Shown here in pieces: positions 19,647 through 30,607 of a stretch of 64,000 bases of DNA; positions within the stretch are counted from its first letter, which is position 1; each line of letters starts with the position of its first letter. The DNA lies in assembly GCA_025531455.1 (NCBI GenBank), contig JAMYHL010000007.1, forward strand, positions 434,001 to 498,000, read 5' to 3'. This DNA is from Apiotrichum sp. Y4204. Taxonomy: Eukaryota > Basidiomycota > Tremellomycetes > Trichosporonales > Trichosporonaceae. A program made the translations under genes and the position numbers. The notes beneath the pieces are model-generated. The model did no database searches. It worked only from the letters and a program-made list of their open reading frames with translations, and was not told the origin of the DNA.

Positions 19647-22600
19647 CTAGTGCGTCTCACCCTGCGCACCCTGCGCAAACACGTTCTTGGTGCCTAATGT
19701 CTTGCGCTCCGCGCCGGGGCTGCCCTTGCGCTTAAGGCTGCCCATCGTACGTTCGGCGGTCCCGAGCTTGGCCGACGAGGGCTTGAAGGCCTTGCTCGAG
19801 GGAGTGTGCGCGTTCTCATCGTACGTGCGTACCTTGGGGGCAGGCCCACCCTGCAAGCGTGCCTCGGTGCGGGGGCGGTCATCATCGTCTTCACGGCGGC
19901 GTTTGAGGCCAGATCCTGGGGAGCGAGCGCGAGTGACGGATGGCGTGGTGGCTGCACGAGGTGTGGACGCTGACGCGGCGCGAGTTGCAGGGGGTGCCGG
20001 TGCGGGCGCAGGTGGAGGCATCTCCGCCTTGGCTGTGAGGGTTTCAACCTTGGCATTGAGCGACTTGTTCTGGCGCTCGAGCTTGTCGACCTTCTTCCGC
20101 AGCTTGCTGATCTCCTTGTTGAGCTCCAGGGCCCGATCATCCGCCTCGTCTATCTCGTTGGTCTTCGACGTAAGGGAGTCCATGGCGCGCTCAAGATCCT
20201 CACGGGCCTCGGCAAAGTCCTTTTGCAGAGCTTCATACTTCGATGTCAAAATCGCGAGGCCGGGCGCGACTGATTCGGGGGAAGGTTTCTGAGTAGCGAG
20301 CTCGTCGGTGAGCGATGCCACACGGGACGAAAGCTCCTTGTTCTTCGTCTCCAAGACGACAAGCTGCTCCGAGACAGCCTGGATCTCCTTCTCCGCCTGC
20401 TCAACCTTGGTCTGAGCATCCTGGGCAGTCTTCTTCTCCTCTGCCAGCGCGACACGCTCGTCGTCGAGCTGCTTCAAGAGAGTTGCCTCTGTCGCCTTGA
20501 GAGCGTCGACCAGGGCAATCTGCTCGTCTAGGCGGGCAGCAGACGCATCATGCGCAGACTTGACAGTGTCCAGTTCGGTCGCCAACTCGGTAACACGAGC
20601 CACGCGTCCCTCGTTGTCGGTGTTGACAGCAGCAAGTTCCTCTTCCAGACGCGAAACCTCAGCGGTGAGACCCTCAATGCGTGCCTCAGTCTCAGCAACC
20701 CGGGCTGTGCTGTCGTCCTGCGTGCTCAAAAGTTTCTCTAGCTCATCCTGAGCCTTCTGCAGCTTGCCCTCTACTGCAGCGAGCTTCTCACGGGCTTCGG
20801 AAACGGAGACTTGCGCAGTCTGGAGGTCGGTTTGGGCCGAAGCGAGCTCCTCGCGAGCGGTGTCGAGATCCTTGAGGGCGACTTCCCGTTCGGTCTCCGC
20901 CACGGAGAGCTTCGACACAGCATCCTCCTTCTCAGCCTGGACTGACTCCAGGTCGGCAGAGGCAGAGTCGCGTTCCGAGCGAGCAGAGTCGCGCTCACTT
21001 TGGGCGACAGCAAGTTCGCCCTTGGCTGCATCGAGCTGCTCGTACGCGGTAGCGAGCTCGTCGTCTATCTCGCCGCGTGCGGATGCCTGCTCAGTGCGGA
21101 GCGAAGCCATCTCACTCTTAAGCTCGGCAAGGTCACCCTCGGTGGTCTCAAGCTTGGCGTGGACGGAGGCAGCGTCGAAGCGAGCCGTCTCGAGCTCCTG
21201 GCGGGTTGCAGCCAGGTCCGCCTCTGCCTCATCCAGCTTAGCACTCGCAGAGTCGACGGCGGAACGGGCGGACTCAGCATCGCCTTGGGCTGCATCGAGC
21301 TCGCCACGGAGAACGGAGAGCTGAGTACGAGTTTCGGCGAGCTCCGATGTAGTCGTGGCAAGTTTGCTTTGTACGCTCTCGAGATCCACACGTGAGGCGT
21401 CCAGGTCCGCCTGGAGACCAGAAAATTCAGAGCGCGCAGCCGTGAGCTCAGCCACGGCGGCATCGAGCTTGGCACGGAGCGAGTCACGCTCAGTGTGGGC
21501 GGTGGCGAGATTGTTGCGGCTGGTTTGCAGCTCGTCCTTCGTGGTCGTGAGCTCACTGATTACGCTGGCGAGCTGGTCCTTAACATCCGCGAGCTGTCCT
21601 TCGGAGTTCATAACTGTGGTTTCAAGATCCGTGATCTTGGTCTCCAGCTCACGGACCTCCGCCTGAGCGGCCTGAGCCTTGGCCACAAGGTCAAGATGCT
21701 CCTTCTGGCCGTCGGCAGCAGCAGACTTGAGATCGGCGACGGCCGCGATATGCTCATCGCGGGCAATGACAAGCTCCTCCTGGGCCTTGCGAAGCGTCTC
21801 GTTGTTGTTGGCCAGAGCGGTTTCAGAATTCGTGATAGCCATCTCGAGCTCGATGAGCTTGGTCTCGGCATCCGCAACCTTTGTCTGTAGTGCGGACTCA
21901 GACTCAACAAGCTGATAGATACGCTTCTCAGACGCCGCCAGACGGTCCTCAGACGCGCTGGCACGAGACTGGGCGTTGGCGAGTTCATCACGGACGGACT
22001 CGAGCTCCTGGCGGAGTGAGGTGCTGAGACTGCCCTGCTGCAAGAGCACACTCTTCTCATTGCGCAGAACCGTGAGCTGTTCCTGACGGGCCTCGGCGGT
22101 GGCAACGGCGTCGTTGTAAGCGACCTCGAAACGGCGCATTGCATGTTTCTGGACGGCGATAGTGAGGACAAGATCATTGGTATTGTCGGCAGAAACGAGC
22201 TGCGCCTCAGCCATGGCGAGTGAGGCCTCCAATTGAGACACACGGGCCTGGTGCTGGGCAATGACGCTTGTTGCACCTTCAAGCTCGCGGGTGATGTTCT
22301 CGACCTGTGAAGAAAGCGCAGATTGGTTCGCAAGTGCTGCGGAGTGCTGCTCCATAAGCAGCTTATGCTCGGTCTGGAGGACGTCGTGCGCGGTCTTCAC
22401 CCCATTGAAAGTCGCTTGAATATCGCCCAACTCAGAGAGCTTTGCCTCGAGAGCAGCCTTGACGGCTTCCGCCTCCTTGAGCTGTCGGTTCGCGTCGTTT
22501 AAGCTGGCCTGCAGCCTCTCAACAGCCTTGGCGGTCTCCTCGTTACTCTCATACAGCTCCTGCGCACCCTCCTGGGCATCCTTGAGCTTGTACTCGAGCT

Positions 22601-25235
22601 GCTGCTTCTCCGTCTTGAGGTTCCGGATTTCCGCTGAAATGTTAACCCACAGTGCTCAATGTGTAAACTTACTGTTACGACGACCAATGCGACCGTTGAG
22701 GTCATCCAGCTGAACCTTGACCTTCTCGTCCGTACCAGCGGCCTGGATGCGCTCGACGTGCTCTTCTGCCTCCTTACGACGCGACTTTTCGGTTTCGAGG
22801 TCGGATGCGAGCTTTGTAAGCTGCACAGCGGCGGCGTCGAGCTCCTGCTTCAACTCCACGATCTGGGCTTCCAGCTGGGAGACCTTCTGCAAGGCACTGT
22901 TGCGCTCCAGCTCAAGTTCCACAACACGCTCGGCACTGGGGTCGGACTGAGCCTCGACTTCTAGATCGGCGACACGTTGTTGCAGCCACTCGTGTTCCAT
23001 TTTGAGCGTGTCGTACAATATCGACTTCTCCTGTAATGTGGCTTCGACGGCCCGCTTTTCGTCTTCCGCGGCCTGGAGCATAAACTTGCTTTCAGTCTGG
23101 CTAAATTCAACTTGGCCTCTAGCGTCATCGCGCTCGATGCGAAGGCGTTCGATGGTGTTGTTCATGCGGAGGAAGCGAGAGTCATCGGCTGGGGTCCCGG
23201 TGCTGTTCGAGGCATGAAGAGCACGGATTTTCTCCTCGGATGCCGCCAGAGACGTCTCACGCCGAGCGATCTCCTCGGCGGCCTGGGAAGTGAGTTCAGC
23301 GCGCAGCCTCTCCATCTCCTCGTTGTGTTTGGCCGTTGACACGCCAACGTCGGGCACGGGCTGGGCGGCCAGCTCCTGCTGCAGCAGCTGAATTGTGCCG
23401 TGGGCTGTGTGGCGGTCGGCCATGGCACGCTTGAGGTCCTCCCTGGCTTCTGCCAATTCTCCCTCCTTCTCCTTCAGCTCCGAGCGTACCGAGTCGAGAT
23501 CCTCGCCCATGCTGTTTTCCATCTCGATGAGCTCGTTGGTAAGAGTCTCGACCGCGTCCTTGGCACTCTTGAGCTCGCGCTCCCTCTCTTCAAGGATCGC
23601 TGCGGCGTTACCAGCAGCTGAAAGTTGAGCCTGGAGGGTAGTGACTTGCTCCTCCTTGCTTGTAAGAGCCTGGCAAAGTTGAGATGTTTCGGATGTAAGA
23701 CGGTCGACCTCATTAGACAGCTGCTCGTTTGCAGTAGCAAGAGACTCCGCTTTGCCATCCAGGTTGGATGCCAAGAAATCCCGTTCTACCTCAACCTCCT
23801 TGATCTGGGAGCGCGCGGAGGCCAGTTCCTTTTCAAGCTCGGAGATGGTGTCGGCGGACGAGCGAATGTCGGCCTCGAGACGGTTCACACAGGTTTCCAA
23901 TGTTGTGATCGTTGATTTCGCTGCGGAGAGGTCCTGTGTCGAGGCCTCGTGTGCGCTAGTAATCGCCTGAATGTCAGTCCCGGCTGATATAAAGCATCCA
24001 CTTACCTTAAGCTCCTCAGCCATCTGAGTGCTCTCCGCCTGAGTTGCCACAAGCTTCTTCTGAACTTCCTCCAGCTGGGCAGTGAGACCGGAAACTTCCT
24101 CTCGTGATGCAGCCAGGTGAGCCTCTGCGCTCTCAAGCTTCTGCACCGACTCCTGCTCGCGGCGCAAATCAGCCGTCATACGCTGGATCTCCTCGACTTT
24201 GCTCTCGAGGTCGGTCTCGAGCGCATCGATCTTCGTCTTCGCTGTGTGAAGTTCGCCCCGGATCTTATCCACACCACTTGTGCTCTTGCCGCTGGTGTTG
24301 CTGAGCTCGAAGCGAAGGTCGTCCACTTGATCCTGCAGCGCCTCCATGTCCCTTCTGCTCTTCTTCTCCGCCACCATGCGCTCGTTCAAGGCCTTGTCGC
24401 GAGCCCTGTTCGCATCCACCAACTGGGCCTTGAGGCCGGACACCTGCGTGCGGAGGGCATCCGCGGCAGCGACCGCATCCCTTGCCGACTGCTGCGCCGC
24501 TTCACGCTCATTTGTGATATCGTTGATCTGCGCGGAGCTGAAAGACTGCTGCAATCTAGGGGATTGGATCGGACTGCCGAAAAAGTCGTGTGTCGGAGAC
24601 CGTGTCGACTCCTACGCCAAGTCAGACAGTCGAGTCAACCATTACTCACCTTGGCTGCGCGCAGCTGAGCAATCTCCGCCTCCTTCCGGAACAGCTCAGC
24701 TTCAAGGGTCTTTACCCTGCTTGCAAGCTTGGCATCCGGGTGCACGGCGTACGTGGAAGACGACGACGTGAGTTCTGGAATCAGCTCAGCCCGAAGTTCA
24801 GACTCACCGTACTCGAGGCGTTTACGCTCCCGCTCGCCTTCGGCATTTTTCTCGGCCTCCGCACGGAGGCGTGCCTCGTAGTTTGACACATTTAACCGCA
24901 GCTTGACATTCTCGGCGTTGGTGCTCTCCAAAACCTTCTCGGCCTTGGATGCGCGGGTCTCGGCTTCAGCCGCCTGTATGTCAGCTGGGATGCCTAGCTT
25001 AAAGCTCACCCTTGCGCTCTCATTTTCCGCTACGCGAACTGCATCCTCACGCTCTTTCGTTGCGTGATTGAGGTCATTCTGGTACTTGGACAGCTTCGCG
25101 TCTGATGGTCAGCTTAAGAAACTGATGTCCGGATGCGCATTTCCGTGGGCCCAACTCACCCCTATCAGCGATCTGCTGCTTGAGCGTCCTGTTTAACCGC
25201 TCGAGTTGGCGATGCTTGTCCCCGTCCCCGAACAT
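19647..25235 (-). CDS. giant coiled-coil protein of unknown role (1792 residues)
   Basis: Exons: 25235-25160, 25101-25010, 24973-24650, 24611-24006, 23966-22673, 22633-19647. After a short start (MFGDGDKHRQLERLNRTLK) heptad-like coiled coil runs nearly unbroken to about residue 1660, interrupted by a Pro/Ser stretch near residue 170 (ESTRSPTHDFFGSPIQS). The coil is rich in Glu, Ala, Leu and Ser with repeated 'ELxxARxEL' units. The last ~130 residues are Pro/Ala then basic and Ser/Thr-Pro-rich, with a KRRREDDDD element that could be an NLS or microtubule contact. The layout resembles nuclear-basket (Mlp/TPR), spindle-pole or Golgi tether proteins, but no diagnostic motif separates these. Introns are 36-58 nt. 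It converges on GWT1 with only 195 bp between stops. Confidence 0.85.
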
Positions 25236-25552
25236 GTTGGTCGGGTGCACGGATGGTGGTTGATGAATCGATGCTGTAGTGTGTGTAGTGGTGAGTGAGG
25301 ACGGACCATATGGAGAGGGGGGTTAAAATCAGGCGCGTGTTTGTTTGGTCTTTGGAATGCAATTCAGGGTTTCTCTTGGCTGGGACGGAAGCAGAATTGT
25401 GAAAAGTAAACAAACAATTGGCATCGTTTGCTGGTGCCAGAAAGAAGGTCGTGTGCATGTGGAGATGACGTACAGCTGATGATGGGGCGTGGAGATGCAT
25501 GAAATGGACAGGGAAAGCATAATACAGTGAGAGAACAAACATGCTACGACAT
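25236..25552. promoter_or_regulatory. upstream region of the coiled-coil gene
   Basis: 317 bp between the coiled-coil start and the ZUP1-like stop (same strand). No gene seen; minus-strand pyrimidine-rich patches precede the ATG. Confidence 0.5.
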
Positions 25553-27464
25553 CTATCTCTGGACATCAACGCTGTCCACAACCTTTCGCGCATTGCGTTC
25601 AGCCGGGGAGAGAAGCTCGGTTCCGGGAAACGCGAGGACTTGGAACTGATTGTGCTTCCAACGACTCAAGTTGGTACGGAATCTGTTGAGAGAAGAGAGG
25701 AGTGGATCATGGGTTTTGCCTACAGCCTTCTTCATCTTCTTTCGAACCCATCCCCCCTGCCGTATTTCCTCATCCGACGACGGGTTGGCAGCCGCATCAT
25801 CCTCGCGTATAGAGACGCGAGTCCTCTTGCTCGACTCAGCTGGAGGGCTTGTCGCTTTGGAAGAAGTGCGTTCCGCCCGCAGAGCTGCGATTCCTGCGTC
25901 GCGAACATCCGCTGGAACGGTTCTAGGTGTCAACCTCTGAGTAGACAGTGCATGTACCTACTTTCCCGGATCGAAAACGAGGAAATTCATGTCCTTCCCA
26001 TCTAGCTCGTAGCCCACGACGGTTCGTGAGTGGCCAGCATGCTATCAGTCAGCAGGAGATGCAAAGAATGACGTACTTGGAGGATGAAGGGAAACTTGCT
26101 TCCAATCCTGACCTTGGGACGCAATAGCTCGTCGAATGCGTCAACCTCTTCCTCATGCTTGTCATCGTGGTCCTTGGTGTGAGTAGGCAATCGTAGGTTA
26201 TACTAACGAAGTAATTGCGAACCCAGCGTTCCAAAATCTTATGCGTCGGCTCATCGGTCGTCCGATCAGAGGGCTTGTTGAAATCGTCTGAGCAGTCAGC
26301 GGGCTCGGTGTACAAGAACCGAGCACCCACAGAGAACACATGGAATTCCCATCCAGCTAAACATGGCATATAGATCTGGTGTCAGAAATATACCTCGCGT
26401 CCAGCCTACCTGTTGTGCCGATCCACTTTTGTGTTCCGGACACTTTGCCCTTCAGCTGCTGCTTTCCCTGGATATCGAAACCGGCACGCCACGCTTCTTC
26501 TATCCAGTTCTGAATAGTGCGTACGCCGGGGTCTGCGCGGTTGGCAAACACTGTGGGGTACGTGGTGTACAACGTCGCGATGGCCATCATGGCATTGCGA
26601 TATCCGCATCCCCATGCTGATGTCAGTGCAACTCAAGCGCTCATTCTCACTGCTGTCAAAGCCGAAGGAGCCCTTGATGTGCACGCCGTTCCGCGCAAGG
26701 ACCGCCGCCCGTGTTGAGCCTGAGGAAACGCTCCGGTCCAGCATATCGTGGAGCCGAGGTATGAGACCTGCGGTCAGCTTGATCTTGCCCAGAAGCTCAT
26801 ACCTGGGCTGATATTGGATGGTACAGCACCAGCTGCCAGGCTTCCGCGGACCGGGTCCCACCTGGCGTTAGAACAGCTGCGTTGAATTAAGAGAAACTGT
26901 TTGCACGTACCATTTATCTCCCTTGCCAGCCTGATCACTCGCCCCGCTCTTGTCGGCAAACACCCTGCCATCCCACTCGACATCCTTGACCTTGCGGCCT
27001 TGCCGTGTTATGCTCGGAATTTCGTCGTGCCCGTCGCTCTCGCGTTCAACGTCATAATACTCGTCGTCCTCGTAGTTTTCAAATTCCCCGGGGCCCAGCT
27101 CCGGAGCTGCAGCACCACCCTCACCTCCGTCTAAAGTCAGTATAGTGCAAACGGCAATTCAGCCAAAAGAAACCCACCAAGGCATGCATTGACGTGTGCG
27201 TTGGCCGCAAGCCCATCAAACCCCATAAGATTGGCTCCGCAGACGAAGCATGTATCTGTGGGGGCGGAACTAGCGGGCAGGTCAGCAATTGCTGTATCGT
27301 GTCCATTGCTTGCGCATTACTCACACCGTACCAGTCGTTGGACCACTAAATCCTACCACCTCCACATCGCTTTGGTCATCGGTGTCGAAGTGCGCATTCA
27401 CATGGAGCGCCATGTCTTGCTCCCCGCCCGCAACATCCTGATCACACACAGGACAGGCGGGCAT
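25553..27464 (-). CDS. ZUP1/UFSP-type cysteine peptidase with UBZ zinc fingers (505 residues)
   Basis: Peptidase family C78, ZUFSP branch; characterised members cut Lys63-linked ubiquitin chains in DNA-damage responses. Exons: 27464-27325, 27269-27178, 27130-26911, 26861-26803, 26767-26651, 26616-26410, 26375-26331, 26287-26208, 26172-26077, 26041-25962, 25934-25553. Two small zinc fingers come first (Cys4, Cys7, His21, His25; Cys54, Cys57, His72, Cys76, UBZ-like). The catalytic site is rebuilt only after splicing: Cys213 in TWGCGYRN, His356 in HAGHSRTVVG, Asp376 in FLVFDPGK, with 'QKWIGTTDLYAMF' between. The end (KHNQFQVLAFPGTELLSPAERNARK, here split for length: KHNQFQVLAF / LLSPAERNARK) matches family C-termini. 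Seven of ten introns are 27-43 nt; the last is only 27 nt. Confidence 0.93.
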
Positions 27465-27787
27465 GTCGTAGGGATGCTCGAAATGAGAACGATGCAAGGA
27501 GAGCGCCGACAGTAGAACAAACGACAGTTAGAGAAGTCTGTGACTGAAATCTCGAGCAGTTCGAGGACGCGCACACCTCGGCATTCCCAGATGACATTAT
27601 GTGGGGCTCCACCCTGGTTGGATGACGGGCGTATTTTGTCCTATAGGATGCCGACATTTCACTGTCGCCATCGGTCGCCGCCGCGAGCCGCGCGCCGCCA
27701 TCAACGGCACAGCGGACATCATTCACACTCTTCTCTTGCTTCCACACACTTTCCTCGTCAACTTCGTTTCTGTTTATCGTTGCCACC
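27465..27787. promoter_or_regulatory. divergent promoter between the ZUP1-like gene and MIM1
   Basis: 323 bp with no gene, between two outward-facing starts; CT-rich just before the MIM1 ATG, which has the strong context CCACCATG. Confidence 0.55.
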
Positions 27788-28840
27788 ATGTCCGACAACG
27801 CCGCCGTGGAGGACTCGCTTGCTGTGCGTATGACTGATAACTGCTTATACTCAGAGGTCGCCGGGGAGTCTGCTGACGCAAAGGCCGCCTTCAACTCCTC
27901 GTTTTCGATGCCGGCAGTTGAGCCGCGTGCCGCGCCTGCCGAGGCTGCGCCTGTGAAGGAGGAGGCTGCCGCTGAGGGAGAGGCAGCAGAGGGCGAGGGA
28001 GAGGAGTCGAGCGGACCTGACTGGCGTCCGTCGTACGAGGCCAACCTCTCCATGTGGCAGGACGAGGCGGCCGTTGCGCGCGAGAAGGCCGAGGCGACGC
28101 GTGCTGCCTTTGAGGCTGATGAGGCGGCCACTCTTAAGGCAGTTGAGGATGCGGCAAAGGCGAAGAAGGATGCTGAGAAGGAGTCAAAGGCGTCGGCTGA
28201 CCGTGAGTCCCGCCTCGCCGCTGCGCTCGCGGACGAGTCGCCGCGGGCCGGTCCGATCCACAAGAAGATCAACGTCGAGGACCGCGCCCAGAAGGTCAAG
28301 GAGGCATGGGAGATGGTTAAGAACAAGGAGACGGCCCCTCCCTCGACGGCCAGCGTCACGGCATCCCAATGGGAGGAAATTTCGGCGCCCCACTCGTCTG
28401 TTGAGGACATCTCCGCTCAGTCGACTGCCGGTTCGCCCGCATCAACGCATTCCTCGAAGGAGAAGTCAGGGGACTCGACGACCGCTCCTCCGCCGGGCGC
28501 CGTTCCCCACAATCTCCCTGCTCCGGTCGAGAAGGCTGCCGCTACCGTCGCCCCGGTCGCCGCGTCCCCAGGGGTTCCGTCGCTCACTCTTTCACTCTTC
28601 ACCGCCCCCGAGCAGATCACCGTGAAACGTGTACTTGCCGCCATTGGCATCAACCTTTTCCTGCCGTTCATTAACGGCATCATGCTGGGTCTCGGTGAGA
28701 TTACGGCTCGCGAGGGTGTGCGCATCACCCGCTTGTGGTGGAAGGGCGAGCGGGCGCTCTTCGGCCACTGGCGCCGTAAGGAGGGAGCGGGAGCAGGCAG
28801 CGTGGGCAGCGTCGGGCTCAGTGGCTCGGCTGGTTTCTAA
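27788..28840 (+). CDS. MIM1: MIM1/TOM13-like mitochondrial outer-membrane protein with long N-terminal extension (350 residues)
   Basis: Mim1 inserts alpha-helical proteins into the mitochondrial outer membrane. The only hydrophobic segment, about residues 282-304 (INLFLPFINGIMLGLGEIT), carries the family signature 'INL.LPFING.MLG.GE' with the Gly-x-Gly dimerisation face. It is preceded by VKRVLAAIG and followed by a basic stretch. Yeast Mim1 is about 113 residues; here a 275-residue acidic, Ala/Glu/Lys-rich, partly helical domain precedes the motif. A 33-nt in-frame segment at 27824-27856 has GTGCGT...AG ends and may be a small intron; spliced product 339 residues. The 322-codon antisense ORF is a shadow. 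Identity rests on the membrane motif. Confidence 0.75.
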   Translation: MSDNAAVEDSLAVRMTDNCLYSEVAGESADAKAAFNSSFSMPAVEPRAAPAEAAPVKEEAAAEGEAAEGEGEESSGPDWRPSYEANLSMWQDEAAVAREKAEATRAAFEADEAATLKAVEDAAKAKKDAEKESKASADRESRLAAALADESPRAGPIHKKINVEDRAQKVKEAWEMVKNKETAPPSTASVTASQWEEISAPHSSVEDISAQSTAGSPASTHSSKEKSGDSTTAPPPGAVPHNLPAPVEKAAATVAPVAASPGVPSLTLSLFTAPEQITVKRVLAAIGINLFLPFINGIMLGLGEITAREGVRITRLWWKGERALFGHWRRKEGAGAGSVGSVGLSGSAGF

Positions 28841-29240
28841 TCAAAGTGCACAGATAGATCATGTGGGATGGGATTAGTGTCTCGGTAGCCATCATCATGT
28901 CGTGTCTGGGACGGGTGTGTGAATGTAGGTGCTGCGGTGGTGGGTGGCGATCAACATTCACGACACGCCATGCTCTGAAAGCGTGAAGCTTTCCCTTAAC
29001 ATTAACACTTACCCACTCTACCTGCTCCATCAGCGTTCCCAATGCGTTGGCATTGCCATGGGAAGCTCTCCATCGCATATGAGAGCTTGCATGGCGGTAG
29101 GTGGTTGTGGGGAGGTGGAGGTGACTAGCCGAGTGGAGGTCGTTCCTGCCATGACGTCTGCGCAGCACCACCTCGGTTCTGCCCAACAACACGACGGTTC
29201 CATTCTCCCATTAATCCATCCACCCCGCTAAATACTCACC
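28841..29240. other. intergenic between MIM1 and the DUF1349 gene
   Basis: 400 bp, no coding or RNA feature seen; acts as 3' region of MIM1 and promoter of the following gene on the same strand. Confidence 0.5.
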
Positions 29241-30607
29241 ATGTCCATCCCATTCACAGACTCGCGCTGGGGACCACTCAAGCCCTCGGCACACCTGAAG
29301 GGCTGCATCGAGCAGGACGGGAAGCGGCTCACGGCCGAGACGGTCGGTGGGACCGACTGGTGGCGTACGACCGAGCGCGACTCGCACGATGGACCGACGC
29401 TTGGGTTCAACTTTGGCCGTGCTGGGCGACAGGGATTCGAGATCAGCGTTGAGGTTGGCGTGGAGTCCAAGACACAGGTAGGTTGAAATGGAGGGAGTGT
29501 GTGGTCACTGGATGGATGGAGTAGACTTGGCATGGCTGTGAAATGTTGGACATCGTTGTTGCCTCAGGAGGAGTGACTGCATCTGGATCATTCCTTGAGA
29601 CAACCTGTTACGTCCCAAGTTAGAATAAACTTCTAATCTGCCCTCCGTATTTCGGACGGTAACTAACATATCGCAGTAGTACGTTGCTCCCAACCAAGAG
29701 CATGTAGATCATCTGACCGAAGCGACCAAGCTGGCATCTTCCTCTACGCCGGCCCCAAGCAGTGGGTCAAGGCCGGCCTAGAGTTCGACAACGGAAAGCT
29801 ATGGAATGCTGTCGTCGTGTGTAACCCGTACTCTGACTGGTAAGTGTAGCTGGTCCATGTTATGCGCTTCTTTCCGTTCGTTTGGTCTGTACGAATGTAC
29901 AGCGCGGAGTAGATCGAGCACTTGAGAATCAGTGGACATCCAAGCCCAGATCGTCGCTATCATCTCATACACCATCAGGAATATTATTCGGTGGAAACAA
30001 AACGTCTGGCACTCGACAAATCGGAGCTAGTTTCTACTTCTATCAGCGTGACAGTGTCCTGGTTGTTCTATTCCTTCTCGGGGGCCTGCGGCGCTCACCT
30101 CTTTGTTTGTTTGGCTCTGGCACCGAGCTGCGATGTTACGGACAGCAAAGACCATCTAGATTTAGTCATCCCGACTCGTGATGCTGGGTGCCATTCCCTC
30201 ATCTAATGCCGTCTTAAAGAGCGTCTTCACCCTTGTCAAAAGTAATGTGCGGCCCGAAATTGCTCTCGGTCCTTCTCCACTTTATTTGGCCAATCGATTT
30301 CATGATGAACCATCCCCTCTGTTCGCATTTTGATATCCTGACAGGCAGGTCTCTCTTCCCCCGCCAGAAAACGGATTCTGCGCGTTTCACCCTTGTCGTG
30401 CGCCCGCATGGCGTCGACGTTTTCCTCGGCAACGACATGGTTCGCGAAGTCAAGTGGTTCGGCCCGACAAAGGACGGCGACGCCGACTCGAGCGCCGAGA
30501 CCGCAGGGGACGTGTTCGTCGGTATCATGGCGTGCTCGCCTATCAAGGGCGGTGCGGCGGTTTCGTTTAGCGACTTTACGCTCAAGGAGGGCGCGCGTGT
30601 CAAGTGA
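29241..30607 (+). CDS. DUF1349 concanavalin-like fold protein (204 residues)
   Basis: Family of small beta-sandwich proteins; yeast and bacterial members have no firm function (often named 'regulation of enolase protein 1'). Exons: 29241-29477, 29677-29678 (2 nt), 29723-29839, 30349-30607. Hallmarks are the DWWRTT strand, the YDQAGIFLYAG motif, WVKAGLEFDNG, AVVVCNPYSDWS and a late GIMACSPIKGGAAVSFSDF strand, at the usual spacing and total length. The Tyr of YDQAG can only be made by CAG|TA|C across two introns, hence the 2-nt exon. Intron 3 (29840-30348, 509 nt) is among the longest in the window. No signal peptide; cytosolic. Confidence 0.88.

Noticed and set aside
27442..28410. 322-codon minus-strand ORF
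   Set aside because: Antisense shadow of MIM1 and the start of the ZUP1-like gene; Ser/Ala-rich with no motif.
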